In this document: positions 35,628 to 44,729 of the stretch, one piece after another | How the letters are laid out: every line of letters starts with the position of its first letter | Numbering within the stretch: position 1 is the first letter of the stretch | Assembly (NCBI GenBank): GCA_947503305.1 | Contig: CANNDF010000001.1 | Location: forward strand, 682,001-746,000 | From: an uncultured Dokdonia sp. | Lineage (GTDB): Bacteria; Bacteroidota; Bacteroidia; Flavobacteriales; Flavobacteriaceae | Direction: 5' to 3' | DNA length: 64,000 nt | Notes under the pieces: model-generated | What the model was told of the DNA's origin: nothing | Databases searched by the model: none | Seen by the model: the letters and a program-made list of their open reading frames with translations, nothing else | Translations under genes and position numbers: made by a program

Positions 35628-36320
35628 TTATGTAGTAAATAGCGCTTCAAAAGTAGTAAGATCTTGTGCATCATTTACGGTTAGATCTCCTATTTTGGTT
35701 CTTCGTAAGGTCGAAAGATGAGCACCACTACCAAGTTGTTTCCCAAAATCATTGGCAAGCGATCGGATATAAGTCCCTTTACTACAATGTACTCTAAAAT
35801 CTACTTCAGGGAGTGCAATACGGGTAATCTCAAAATCATAAATTGTAATTTCTCGTGTGGGAATTTCTACTTTCTCCCCTTTTCGGGCATATTCATACAA
35901 TCGCTTTCCATCTTTTTTTAATGCCGAAAAGACAGGAGGTTGTTGCTGGATTTTTCCTTGGTATGCTTTCGCGAAAGCATAAATAGCATCTTCCGTAATA
36001 TGATCAATAGGAAATGTCTGATCGATTTCGGTTTCTAGATCATAGGAAGGCGTGGTACTGCCCAATATAAAAGTGCCGATGTATTCTTTGGGGTGTCCCA
36101 TAAACTCATTGATACGCTTGGTAAACTTCCCCGTACAGATAATCATCAATCCTGTTGCTAACGGATCTAAAGTACCCGCATGTCCCACTTTGATCTTCTT
36201 TATATCTAGATTTTTTCGGATCAACCAACGCACTTTATTCACCAGTTGAAATGAAGTCCACTCCAGAGGTTTATCAAACAGTAGTACCTGTCCATCTTTA
36301 TACGCTTGATCTGTAAGCAT
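35628..36320 (-). CDS. truB: tRNA pseudouridine(55) synthase TruB
   Basis: 230 residues. The catalytic Asp 52 is in HAGTLDPLATG, with KPLEWTSFQLVNKV at the N-terminus and GTYIRSLANDFG as the later motif. It makes the T-loop pseudouridine. Its start overlaps the uppP stop by one base. A 20-bp perfect palindrome, TATGCTTTCGCGAAAGCATA (35962-35981), lies in the coding region and is read as YAFAKAY around residue 117. Confidence 0.95.
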   Translation of the reverse strand: MLTDQAYKDGQVLLFDKPLEWTSFQLVNKVRWLIRKNLDIKKIKVGHAGTLDPLATGLMIICTGKFTKRINEFMGHPKEYIGTFILGSTTPSYDLETEIDQTFPIDHITEDAIYAFAKAYQGKIQQQPPVFSALKKDGKRLYEYARKGEKVEIPTREITIYDFEITRIALPEVDFRVHCSKGTYIRSLANDFGKQLGSGAHLSTLRRTKIGDLTVNDAQDLTTFEALFTT

Positions 36321-37117
36321 TATCGATTATATAATGTAAACCCTATAGCGATGAGTCCTACAATGAAACAATAAATAGCAAACCAAGATAGCTTACTTTT
36401 CTTTACGAGTTTGATCATCCAGGTACAGGCAACAAGCCCTGCTACAAAGGCAGCTATAAACCCTATTATGAGTACAGAGATATTTCCTCCTTCTGTAGTG
36501 ATGTCTCCTCCTAAAATATCTTTGGCAATCTTTCCTAAAATCAATGGGATAACCATTAAAAACGAAAAACGCGCTGCTTTGCTTTTATCATTACCTAATA
36601 AAACGGATGTAGATATTGTAGCACCACTACGAGAAATACCAGGAATCATCGCAATGGCTTGAGAGATTCCTATCACAAATGCATTAGAAAAAGAGACCTT
36701 TTTTTCTGTATTTTTTGCTTTATCTGCTAGCCATAATAACACTGCAGTTACTATAAGCATACAACCCACCAAAAGAATATTTCCTCCAAATAGCGCTTCT
36801 AACTGTTCCTCAAAAAACAATCCCACAATGACTGCCGGAATCATAGATAAAATAATTTTTGCAGAAAATTGTGTCTCATCATTCCACGTAAAAGAAAGCA
36901 ATCCTCTTATAATTTCCCATATATCTTTTCTGAAAACAACAATGGTGCTGAGTGCTGTTGCAAAATGCACAACGACGGTAAACATCAGACTTTCTTCAGG
37001 AACAGAAGTATCTCCAAGAATGGCCTTTCCTAGTTCAAGGTGGCCGCTGGATGAAACAGGTAAAAATTCTGTAAGACCTTGGATGATTCCAAGTACTAAC
37101 GCATCTAGATTATTCAT
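36320..37117 (-). CDS. uppP: Undecaprenyl-diphosphate phosphatase (bacitracin resistance)
   Basis: 265 residues, about eight transmembrane segments. It recycles the peptidoglycan lipid carrier. Motifs: GLTEFLPVSSSGHLEL (14-29) and the second box IPGISRSGATIST. It overlaps truB by one base and follows the DUF3098 gene by 39 bases, the usual Bacteroidota order. Confidence 0.97.
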   Translation of the reverse strand: MNNLDALVLGIIQGLTEFLPVSSSGHLELGKAILGDTSVPEESLMFTVVVHFATALSTIVVFRKDIWEIIRGLLSFTWNDETQFSAKIILSMIPAVIVGLFFEEQLEALFGGNILLVGCMLIVTAVLLWLADKAKNTEKKVSFSNAFVIGISQAIAMIPGISRSGATISTSVLLGNDKSKAARFSFLMVIPLILGKIAKDILGGDITTEGGNISVLIIGFIAAFVAGLVACTWMIKLVKKSKLSWFAIYCFIVGLIAIGFTLYNR

Positions 37118-37156
37118 GAGTGCAAAGATACTCTAGTCCTTGAAAGTGGCAAGCCG

Positions 37157-37423
37157 TTACTTCCCTTTATTGGGGTTTAATAAAATGGCATATATCTCAA
37201 TTCCAAAACCTATAAGAACTACAGCTGGAGCAAGCCGTATACGCCTCCATGAATAAATTTCTGGGTTAAAAACATTGGGGTCATCACTTCCTCCACCAGA
37301 CATTAAAATAAAACCTAACGCAATCACACCTAATCCTATGAGCATCCATTGGTAGTTCTTTTTTCCAAAGATAAATTCAGTCTGATTTGCTTTTGCTTCT
37401 GATTTCCGTTTTTGCTCTCCCAT
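37157..37423 (-). CDS. DUF3098 family small membrane protein
   Basis: 88 residues with two transmembrane helices (about 29-45 and 65-83) and the signature EFIFGKKNYQWMLIG followed by MSGGGSDDPNVFN. In Bacteroidota the gene normally follows ftsX and precedes uppP; here ftsX is separated from it by two genes. A role in cell division or envelope assembly is inferred from that synteny only. Confidence 0.9.
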   Translation of the reverse strand: MGEQKRKSEAKANQTEFIFGKKNYQWMLIGLGVIALGFILMSGGGSDDPNVFNPEIYSWRRIRLAPAVVLIGFGIEIYAILLNPNKGK

Positions 37424-37472
37424 AGTTGCTATACTGTATGCGTAGGTGTCTTTTTGTCTAAAAACTAACTGC

Positions 37473-37829
37473 TTATTGATTTAATTCTGTGTAGACAATC
37501 GTATCCTCATACGCAAGTTGATTGATATGACTGGATACGCCTGCAAGCATATGTCTTAAATGCAAAGTTACGTTTTTATTTAAAAGTTGGGCTTCTAATT
37601 CTTCAAGAGTATAATCTTGTTCTAAACCTCTATTGATATAATAGAAATTTCCATTATCCTCTTCAAAAACAATATCCTTCACACCCCCTTCATAAATCTT
37701 GGTGATTTTGACAGTCTTAATGACATATTCATTGGAACGGGGAATATTATGAGCAGCTAGGTATACAATCAGAACCAAAAATAACATACTTATACTGATC
37801 CATAAAAAGTTAAATATCTTCTTAATCAT
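37473..37829 (-). CDS. Hypothetical membrane-anchored protein
   Basis: 118 residues from the ATG at 37829 (MIKKIFNFLW...); an in-frame ATG seven codons upstream is possible. One N-terminal hydrophobic segment (about 7-25) is followed by a soluble domain with YVIKTVKITKIYEGGVKDIV. I recognise no family. It lies between DUF3098 and the oppositely oriented rhodanese gene, in a place where most relatives have nothing. Confidence 0.6.
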   Translation of the reverse strand: MIKKIFNFLWISISMLFLVLIVYLAAHNIPRSNEYVIKTVKITKIYEGGVKDIVFEEDNGNFYYINRGLEQDYTLEELEAQLLNKNVTLHLRHMLAGVSSHINQLAYEDTIVYTELNQ

Positions 37830-37917
37830 AATGGGAAGTTTTATTCTCAAACGAATAAGATAAAGAAATATTTTAAGTATCTACCAGTAAACAGATTATG
37901 AAGATGGAAAAGCGATG

Positions 37918-37925
37918 TATATTTG
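37918..37925 (+). promoter_or_regulatory. -7 box almost abutting the rhodanese start codon
   Basis: TATATTTG fits TAnnTTTG and ends six bases before the ATG at 37932. Transcription from it would begin at or next to the start codon, so the mRNA would be leaderless or nearly so. Confidence 0.45.
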
Positions 37926-37931
37926 TGAAGT

Positions 37932-38306
37932 ATGTTACAAAAAGGGATTTTTTTTATTTTGATATGTATGATACTTCCCGCTTGCGCACAAGAGCATAAG
38001 GGGGTAGAAGTTATAGATATACATACGATTCAAAAAGAGGTCATAGGAAAAGAGGTACAACTTATTGATATCCGAACCCCAAAAGAATATGAAAACGGAT
38101 ATATAGATGACGCTATTAACATCCCTATTGCAGATAAGCAAGCTTTTGTAAAGGCGTTTTCTAACCTTCAAAAAGACAAACCTGTATATATTTATTGTTA
38201 TTCAGGAATCCGAAGCCATCGTGCAGGAAAATTACTTTCTGAACTTGGATTTACAAAGATCTACGATTTTAAAGGAGGTTGGAAAGTGTGGAGTACTAGA
38301 AAATAA
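37932..38306 (+). CDS. Secreted rhodanese-like lipoprotein
   Basis: 124 residues. The signal sequence has a lipobox-like ILPAC (Cys about 17). Rhodanese domain: VQLIDIRTPKEYENGYIDDA and the active loop CYSGIRSHRAG, which keeps the catalytic Cys. It probably handles sulfur transfer or thiol sensing in the periplasm. It sits on the + strand inside the minus-strand ftsX-DUF3098 synteny block. Confidence 0.88.
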   Translation: MLQKGIFFILICMILPACAQEHKGVEVIDIHTIQKEVIGKEVQLIDIRTPKEYENGYIDDAINIPIADKQAFVKAFSNLQKDKPVYIYCYSGIRSHRAGKLLSELGFTKIYDFKGGWKVWSTRK

Positions 38307-38332
38307 ACAGTGCGATAGTATTTAAGAATGAA

Positions 38333-39211
38333 TCAATAGTATAATTCATCTGTACGCAAGTTTAAGAAGCGTTGTGTGGCAAAAAACGTACTGACCCATG
38401 TAATAACAACTCCAATAATAAATACTCCCAGAAATAAGAGGCCTAGTAGCAATGTATCATCTAGTAATGTCAATTCTGGAAAAGAGATATCAAGGTAATA
38501 TAAGACAGTAGCCATGCCTATTAATGCAAGAAAGGCACCCAGCATTCCCAAACGGACACTTTTCCATACAAAAGGGCGACGTATAAACCGTTTGGTAGCA
38601 CCCACCATTTGCATGGTTTTGATAGTAAATCGTTTGGCATAAACAGAAAGACGTATAGAGCTATTGATCAACAATACAGCAATACAAGTAAATACACCAC
38701 TAATGATCAGGGCCCATAGACTAATCCTTTTGATATTATCATTAAGAAGTGTAATTAATGGTTGATCATAAGTTACTTCTTCTACAAAATCTTTAACAGA
38801 CAATTCGTCTGAGATTTCTTTTACTTGAACAGCCGAAACATAATCTGCTTTTAAGTATACATCAATACTATTTTGTAAGGGGTTATACCCAAGAAAATCC
38901 ATAAAATTCTCTCCAATTTCTTGGCTATGCGCTTCGGCAGCAGCATCTTTAGATACAAACGTAGATGATTTTGTATACTCGGCAAGGGCAAGCGATTTTT
39001 CTAATTGTTTGATTTCTACCTCTTTTGCAGCATCTTTAAAGTATACTGTAAGAACTATTTTTTCTTTAAAATGATCGGCTACTTTTTTGGTGTTCAGGAC
39101 TAACATCCCTAGTAAACCTAGCAAAAACAAGACCAACGCAATACTTATCACTACAGAAAAATAGGATGAGATTAAGCGACGTTTTTGGTAACGTTCAAAT
39201 GAAGATGCCAT
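38333..39211 (-). CDS. ftsX: Cell-division ABC-transporter-like permease FtsX
   Basis: 292 residues, four transmembrane helices with a large extracellular loop between the first two. N-terminal FERYQKRRLISSYFSVVISI, extracellular KKVADHFKEKIVLTVYF ... STFVSKDAAA, and the FtsX domain with FTIKTMQMVGATKRFIRRPF. With FtsE it activates peptidoglycan hydrolases at the septum; ftsE is not adjacent here. Confidence 0.94.
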   Translation of the reverse strand: MASSFERYQKRRLISSYFSVVISIALVLFLLGLLGMLVLNTKKVADHFKEKIVLTVYFKDAAKEVEIKQLEKSLALAEYTKSSTFVSKDAAAEAHSQEIGENFMDFLGYNPLQNSIDVYLKADYVSAVQVKEISDELSVKDFVEEVTYDQPLITLLNDNIKRISLWALIISGVFTCIAVLLINSSIRLSVYAKRFTIKTMQMVGATKRFIRRPFVWKSVRLGMLGAFLALIGMATVLYYLDISFPELTLLDDTLLLGLLFLGVFIIGVVITWVSTFFATQRFLNLRTDELYY

Positions 39212-39316
39212 TCGGGTAAGTTTTTGGTAAAAATAACATAATTATTTGGAGAACGTATGGCTTTTTGCTTTCGTACAATAGGTGTACATTTAATAAAAAC
39301 TTCAAAGGGTGAGATT

Positions 39317-40243
39317 ATGAAAATTTTAATATACGGGACGGGAGGCGTAGGAGGCTTTTTTGGTGCAAAACTAGCCCAAACAAAACATCAGGTAACGATG
39401 ATCGCTAGGGGAGAACATCTCCGGGCAATCCAAGAAAACGGTATCACGATAAAGAGTATTACAGGCAATTTTACAGTACATCCCTACGTAGTGACAGACA
39501 ATCTTGAAGCAATTGACACCCCAGACTTGGTCATTTTTGGAATAAAATCCTGGCAATTAAGCAAAGCTATAAAAGATATATTGCAATATACAAATGAAGA
39601 TACATTATTTCTTCCTTTACAAAATGGTGCAAACAATACAGAGCAGCTCAATGAAGTCGTGTCAAAAACCCAAGTACTTTCAGGTTTGTGTAGGATGATA
39701 AGCTATATAGAAAGCCCTGGGGTCATTTCTAATCCTGATATTGCACCCTCCTTACTTTTTGGAGAGCAGGACAATACACGAACCGAACGAGTAGAAACGA
39801 TTTTACATGTATTTAAAGAAGCAGGAATTAATGCTGCTATTCCTGAAAATATTCAAGTAGCCATCTGGCAAAAATTTCTATTTATAACTACGGTAAGTGC
39901 TATAGGAGGTCTTACAAGAGTACCTATAGGAATCATGCGTAACAATAAGTACATCAAAGAGTTAATGCTTAAAACGGCAGAAGAAATTTATGCAGTAGCA
40001 AGGGCAAAAGAGATTCATTTACCAGAAGACACCATAGAAAAGGCTTTTGCTGCCATTGCCCGCCAGGCACCAGATACGACTGCTTCTACTCAACGAGATC
40101 TTATGGAAGGTAAACCCAGCGAACTCGAAAACTTCAATGGATATATTATAAAAGAAGGAAAAAAGAGGAATGTGGCGACCCCAATAAATGAGATGATTTA
40201 TGAGCTTTTAATTCCACAAGAAGAGTTGGCAAGAAAGCAGTAA
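39317..40243 (+). CDS. Ketopantoate reductase family protein
   Basis: 308 residues from the ATG at 39317; an upstream in-frame ATG at 39257 would add a 20-residue non-conserved leader. NADPH site GTGGVGGFFGAKLA (about 7-20), then PLQNGANNTEQL, IWQKFLFITTVSAIGGLTR (catalytic Lys region) and TTASTQRDLMEGKPSELENF (split over the substrate-binding Asn/Ser block). It reduces 2-dehydropantoate to pantoate or a related keto acid; panE is likely but paralogues are common. Confidence 0.88.
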   Translation: MKILIYGTGGVGGFFGAKLAQTKHQVTMIARGEHLRAIQENGITIKSITGNFTVHPYVVTDNLEAIDTPDLVIFGIKSWQLSKAIKDILQYTNEDTLFLPLQNGANNTEQLNEVVSKTQVLSGLCRMISYIESPGVISNPDIAPSLLFGEQDNTRTERVETILHVFKEAGINAAIPENIQVAIWQKFLFITTVSAIGGLTRVPIGIMRNNKYIKELMLKTAEEIYAVARAKEIHLPEDTIEKAFAAIARQAPDTTASTQRDLMEGKPSELENFNGYIIKEGKKRNVATPINEMIYELLIPQEELARKQ

Positions 40244-40348
40244 TTACTGATGAAATAATCTTAAATTTGCGCCTTTAAATGATGTAAGTCATGCTGGTTC
40301 TGCTTTCGCAAAAGCGAACTTACATGTACAAACCCGTGAGCAGTAATT

Positions 40349-43300
40349 ATGAAATACCATTTTAACGAGATCGAAGCCAAATGGCAAAAATATTGGGCAG
40401 ACAAAGGCACTTTTCATGCAAAAAATGACAGTGATAAACCTAAATATTATGTCCTCGATATGTTTCCATATCCATCGGGAGCAGGGCTACATGTAGGACA
40501 TCCCTTAGGCTATATTGCCAGTGATGTCTATGCACGTTATAAGCGTTTAAAAGGGTTTAATGTATTACATCCACAAGGGTATGATTCTTTTGGATTACCT
40601 GCAGAGCAATATGCAATTCAGACAGGACAGCACCCAGCTACAACGACCAGAGTAAACATAGAAGGAGGGGTTGATAATCAAGGAAGTGTCATTGCAGGAT
40701 ACCGTAACCAGTTGGATAAAATAGGATTTTCTTTTGACTGGAGTCGTGAAGTACGCACGTCAGATCCTGCCTATTACAAATGGACGCAATGGATTTTTAC
40801 CGAGTTATATAACTCTTGGTACAATAATGATAGTAATAAAGCTGAAGGCATTGATACGTTGGTATCCGCTTTCGCTAAAACGGGGAATGGAACCATAAAT
40901 GCAGCCTGTGACGATACTACAGAAATCTTTACAGCCCATGAGTGGAACGCCTATTCTGAAAAAGAACAACAAGCCATTCTTTTAAAATATAGATTGACCT
41001 ACCTGGCCGAAACCGAAGTAAACTGGTGCCCTGCCTTAGGAACCGTATTGGCTAATGATGAGATTGTAAACGGCGTTTCCGAACGCGGAGGGCATCCCGT
41101 AGTCCGTAAAAAAATGACCCAATGGTCCATGCGTATTTCTGCTTATGCCGAGCGTTTATTACAAGGACTGGAAACCATTGATTGGAGTGAGTCTATCAAA
41201 GAAACACAGCGCAACTGGATCGGAAAATCGGTAGGGGCCATGGTCACATTCCCCTTAATCCCCCAAAGGGGGACTACGCCTGGCTATATGACGGGTGGGA
41301 ATAATTCACATATTTTGATTGAAAGAGCAAAAGAAATGCGTGAAAACCCTACGCCAGCTGAAGCTGCTTTATGGGAATCTTTAAAAGAAAAAAACTTAGA
41401 ATATAAATTTAGAAGACAGCATCTTATCGATAATTTTATTGTTGATTTTGTCTGTCTTTCTAAAAAATTAGTCATCGAAGTAGATGGAGCTATTCACGAT
41501 CACCAAAAAGAGGAAGACCAAGCTCGTACAGAAGTTTTAGAAGAATTAGGGTATAAAGTTATCCGTTTTAGAAATGAAGAAGTACTAGGAAACCTCGAAT
41601 CTGTTTTATCAAAAATAAAACAGACATTAGACAATCGTGAGATTCCCCCTTCGGGGGCTAGGGGGATTAGTGTATTTACCACCCGCCCTGATACTATTTT
41701 TGGGGTGAGTTTTATGACATTGGCACCAGAACATGAATTGGTGGCAAAAATCACCACTCCTGAACAAAAAGAAGCAGTAGATGCGTATATCGAAGCGACC
41801 TCAAAACGTTCTGAACGGGAGCGTATGGCCGATGTAAAAAAGATTTCTGGAGTATTTACAGGAGCCTATGCCGAGCATCCATTTACCAAAGAACCCGTTC
41901 CCGTATGGATCGGAGATTATGTATTGGCAGGCTATGGAACAGGAGCTGTAATGGCCGTACCCTGTGGCGATCAACGTGATTATGATTTTGCTAAGAAATT
42001 TGGGATTCCAATACCTAATGTATTTGAAGGCGTAGATATCTCAGAAGAAGCCTTTGCAGATAAGGCAGGTACCGTAATTGCAAATAGTGATTTCTTAAAC
42101 GGATTAAAATATAAGAAAGCTGTAAAGCTTGCGATTTATGAGCTGGAAAAAATAGGTGCAGGAACAGGAAAAACCAACTACCGTTTACGAGATGCGGTAT
42201 TTAGTCGTCAGCGGTATTGGGGAGAACCATTTCCAGTATACTATGTAGACGGAATGCCACAGATGATTGACACAAAACATTTACCCATCCATCTTCCGGA
42301 AATAGAAAAATACCTACCTACCGAAGATGGGGAGCCACCTTTAGGTCGCGCCGATGTTTGGGCGTGGGATACCAACACCAATACGGTTGTTTCTAACGAC
42401 TTGGTGGATGGAAAAACAATATTCCCGTTAGAGTTAAATACCATGCCCGGATGGGCAGGGAGTAGCTGGTACTTCTTCAGGTATATGGAGAAGGCACAAC
42501 GTGATGAAGTGTTTGCTTCCAAAGAAGCCTTGGACTATTGGAGAAATGTAGATTTATACATCGGAGGTTCTGAGCACGGGACAGGTCACTTGTTATACTC
42601 ACGTTTCTGGGTAAAATTCTTATACGATCGTGGTCACGTAGGAGTAGATGAACCCTTCCAAAAAATGATCAATCAAGGGATGATTTTGGGAACGAGTGCT
42701 ATTGCTTATAGAGTAAGTGGTACTAATACATATGTGTCTGCTGGTTTAAAAAATCAACATGAAACAGAAGGCATTCATATTGATGTAAACATTGTTAATG
42801 CTTCTGATGAAATTGATGTTGAGACATTAAGAAATTGGCAACCTCAATTTAAAGATGCGGAATTCATTCTTGAAGAAGACAAATTTATTGTTGGACGTGA
42901 AGTAGAAAAAATGTCTAAACGTTGGTACAACGTAGTCAATCCAGATGACATTTGCAATCATTACGGAGCAGATACCTTACGTCTGTATGAGATGTTCTTA
43001 GGGCCGCTGGAGCAAGCAAAACCATGGAATACGGCGGGGATTACAGGGGTCCATAATTTCCTTAAGAAATTGTGGAAATTATATCATTCTGGAGCAGAAG
43101 AAGCGTTTAACGTAACAGATGCTGAGCCTACAAAAGACAACTTAAAAACACTTCATAAAACGATCAAGAAAGTAGAAGAAGATATCGAGAACTTTAGTTT
43201 TAATACCTCCGTATCTACGTTTATGATTGCAGGAAATGAGTTGGCTGCACAAAAGTGTACGTCTAGAGCGATTTTAGAACCGCTTTTGATCTTAATTGCA

Positions 43301-43594
43301 CCCTATGCACCACATATTGCAGAAGAGCTATGGAGCAAGCTAGGACATACAGAAAGTATCTCTGAAACACCCTTTCCTGTATTTGAAGAAAAGCACCTGG
43401 TCGAGAGTTCAAAAAACTATCCGATCTCGTTTAATGGAAAAATGAAGTTTACCTTAGAACTTCCATTAGACTATAGCAAAGATCAGATAGAAGAAGTCGT
43501 AATGGCACACGAAAAAACACAACAATATCTTAATGGTCGTACCCCTAAAAAAGTAATTGTCGTTCCAGGAAAGATTGTCAATATCGTAGGATAA
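40349..43594 (+). CDS. leuS: Leucyl-tRNA synthetase with an inserted DUF559 nuclease-like domain
   Basis: 1081 residues, about 140 longer than the flavobacterial norm. HIGH motif HVGH (48-51); catalytic KMSKR near 854-858; editing-domain TTRPDTIFG near residue 445. Residues about 303-440 do not belong to LeuRS: they form a complete DUF559 domain (ENPTPAEAALWESLKEKNLE, FRRQHLIDNFIVDFVC, KLVIEVDGAIHDHQ, GYKVIRFRNEEVL). It sits in the loop between the strand GAMVTF and the strand leading into TTRPDT, at the start of the CP1 editing domain. The remaining LeuRS, including the Bacteroidota-specific MILGTSAIAYRVSG insert, looks intact, so the enzyme is probably active. Confidence 0.96.
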   Translation: MKYHFNEIEAKWQKYWADKGTFHAKNDSDKPKYYVLDMFPYPSGAGLHVGHPLGYIASDVYARYKRLKGFNVLHPQGYDSFGLPAEQYAIQTGQHPATTTRVNIEGGVDNQGSVIAGYRNQLDKIGFSFDWSREVRTSDPAYYKWTQWIFTELYNSWYNNDSNKAEGIDTLVSAFAKTGNGTINAACDDTTEIFTAHEWNAYSEKEQQAILLKYRLTYLAETEVNWCPALGTVLANDEIVNGVSERGGHPVVRKKMTQWSMRISAYAERLLQGLETIDWSESIKETQRNWIGKSVGAMVTFPLIPQRGTTPGYMTGGNNSHILIERAKEMRENPTPAEAALWESLKEKNLEYKFRRQHLIDNFIVDFVCLSKKLVIEVDGAIHDHQKEEDQARTEVLEELGYKVIRFRNEEVLGNLESVLSKIKQTLDNREIPPSGARGISVFTTRPDTIFGVSFMTLAPEHELVAKITTPEQKEAVDAYIEATSKRSERERMADVKKISGVFTGAYAEHPFTKEPVPVWIGDYVLAGYGTGAVMAVPCGDQRDYDFAKKFGIPIPNVFEGVDISEEAFADKAGTVIANSDFLNGLKYKKAVKLAIYELEKIGAGTGKTNYRLRDAVFSRQRYWGEPFPVYYVDGMPQMIDTKHLPIHLPEIEKYLPTEDGEPPLGRADVWAWDTNTNTVVSNDLVDGKTIFPLELNTMPGWAGSSWYFFRYMEKAQRDEVFASKEALDYWRNVDLYIGGSEHGTGHLLYSRFWVKFLYDRGHVGVDEPFQKMINQGMILGTSAIAYRVSGTNTYVSAGLKNQHETEGIHIDVNIVNASDEIDVETLRNWQPQFKDAEFILEEDKFIVGREVEKMSKRWYNVVNPDDICNHYGADTLRLYEMFLGPLEQAKPWNTAGITGVHNFLKKLWKLYHSGAEEAFNVTDAEPTKDNLKTLHKTIKKVEEDIENFSFNTSVSTFMIAGNELAAQKCTSRAILEPLLILIAPYAPHIAEELWSKLGHTESISETPFPVFEEKHLVESSKNYPISFNGKMKFTLELPLDYSKDQIEEVVMAHEKTQQYLNGRTPKKVIVVPGKIVNIVG
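41256..41669 (+). mobile_element. In-frame DUF559-encoding element inside leuS
   Basis: 414 bases (138 codons) bounded by TAATCCCCC (41256-41264) and its inverse GGGGGATTA (41661-41669). Each end also has an internal hairpin, CCCCCaaaGGGGG (41260-41272) and CCCCCttcGGGGG (41645-41657). No stop interrupts the leuS frame; internal in-frame ATGs at 41288 and 41336 could start a separate product, but no stop ends it. The encoded domain has the VDF...IEVDG acidic residues of DUF559/Vsr-like nucleases. I infer mobility from ends, length and position; no transposase-like gene is present. Confidence 0.7.
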
Positions 43595-43597
43595 ATC

Positions 43598-43625
43598 TTC
43601 CCCTTACCCCTCCAGAGGAGGGGAA
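43598..43625. repeat. GC-rich hairpin repeat behind leuS, similar to the element ends
   Basis: TTCCCCTTACCCCTCC followed by AGAGGAGGGGAA: a CCCCTCC/GGAGGGG stem. The layout (CCCCTTA, then a C-run, short loop, G-run) closely parallels the left end of the insertion in leuS (CCCCTTAATCCCCC, AAA, GGGGG). It may also terminate leuS. Confidence 0.6.
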
Positions 43626-43691
43626 ATTACATTGGGAGTTTAGGTACCACATAATTAAAAAACGAGGTGACACTTTAGTAAAACAAAAATC

Positions 43692-43958
43692 ATGGAGGGT
43701 ATAGAAATCATAGGCCTTATAGCAGCCACACTTACAACAGCTTCTTTTTTACCTCAAGTATATAAAACTTGGAAGACCAAAGATGTTTCTGGGCTATCAC
43801 TCCCCATGTTTTCTATGTTCTTTGTCGGCGTAGCTCTATGGATTGTTTATGGATTTTATAAAGATAGTATCTCACTTATTATAGGAAATAGTATTGCGGT
43901 TATCAATTCGTTTCTTTTGATATTTTTTAAAATTAAATACCACAATAAGAAGCACTAG
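43692..43958 (+). CDS. SemiSWEET sugar transporter (PQ-loop)
   Basis: 88 residues with three transmembrane helices; a dimer forms the transporter. The PQ motif is in TTASFLPQVYKTWKTKDVSG, followed by MFFVGVALWIVYGFYKDS. Usual length for SemiSWEET. Sugars or sucrose are the typical substrates. It stands alone between leuS and the zinc protease gene. Confidence 0.92.
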   Translation: MEGIEIIGLIAATLTTASFLPQVYKTWKTKDVSGLSLPMFSMFFVGVALWIVYGFYKDSISLIIGNSIAVINSFLLIFFKIKYHNKKH

Positions 43959-44027
43959 CCTGCCAAAAATTCATTCTCTGCAAACTGGCGTAATTTTTGT
44001 AATTTTAATTACATAAAACTAGAAATT

Positions 44028-44729
44028 ATGTTAGGAGGATATATGGGTTACTACATTATTGTAGGAGCGATAGGACTTATAAGTATGCTGGTAAGTTCAA
44101 AACTTAAGAGTAAGTTTAATCACTATTCAAAAATACAATTGCGCAATGGAATGTCTGGAGCAGAGATTGCAGAGAAGATGCTACGTGATAATGGCATTTC
44201 AGATGTGCAGGTAGTTTCTGTAGCAGGAATGCTTACCGATCATTATAACCCGAGAAATAAAACGGTCAATTTAAGTGAGGGGGTATACCATAAACGCAAT
44301 GCCGCCGCCGCTGCCGTAGCAGCACATGAGTGCGGTCATGCAATACAGCATGCTACAGCCTATAGCTGGCTTACCATGAGATCGCAGCTTGTTCCTTTGG
44401 TCAATATATCATCCAAAATGAGTATGTGGGTGATCATTGGAGGAGTAGGGCTCATGGCCAGTACACAAATAGGAGGGACCATCGCACTTATAGGACTGGC
44501 GCTATATGCGGTAGGAACTTTATTTAGCTTTATTACCCTTCCAGTAGAGTATGATGCAAGCAATCGTGCCCTCGCCTGGCTCAAAGCTGAGAATGTAGTG
44601 ACACAAGATGAATATGCAGGATCTCAAGATGCCTTAAAGTGGGCGGCCCGAACCTATGTTGTTGCCGCAGTAGGATCGCTGGCAACCCTGCTGTATTTTG
44701 CATTACAAGTATTTGGAGGAAGACGATAA
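44028..44729 (+). CDS. Membrane zinc metallopeptidase (DUF2/YugP family)
   Basis: 233 residues. N-terminal transmembrane helix (about 5-22), then MSGAEIAEKMLRDNGISDV, and the zinc site HECGH at 100-104 within AAHECGHAIQHA. Two further helices lie at about 130-175, and another near the C-terminus. The third ligand is probably in ITLPVEYDASNRALAWL. It is an inner-membrane protease of unknown substrate. Confidence 0.92.
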   Translation: MLGGYMGYYIIVGAIGLISMLVSSKLKSKFNHYSKIQLRNGMSGAEIAEKMLRDNGISDVQVVSVAGMLTDHYNPRNKTVNLSEGVYHKRNAAAAAVAAHECGHAIQHATAYSWLTMRSQLVPLVNISSKMSMWVIIGGVGLMASTQIGGTIALIGLALYAVGTLFSFITLPVEYDASNRALAWLKAENVVTQDEYAGSQDALKWAARTYVVAAVGSLATLLYFALQVFGGRR

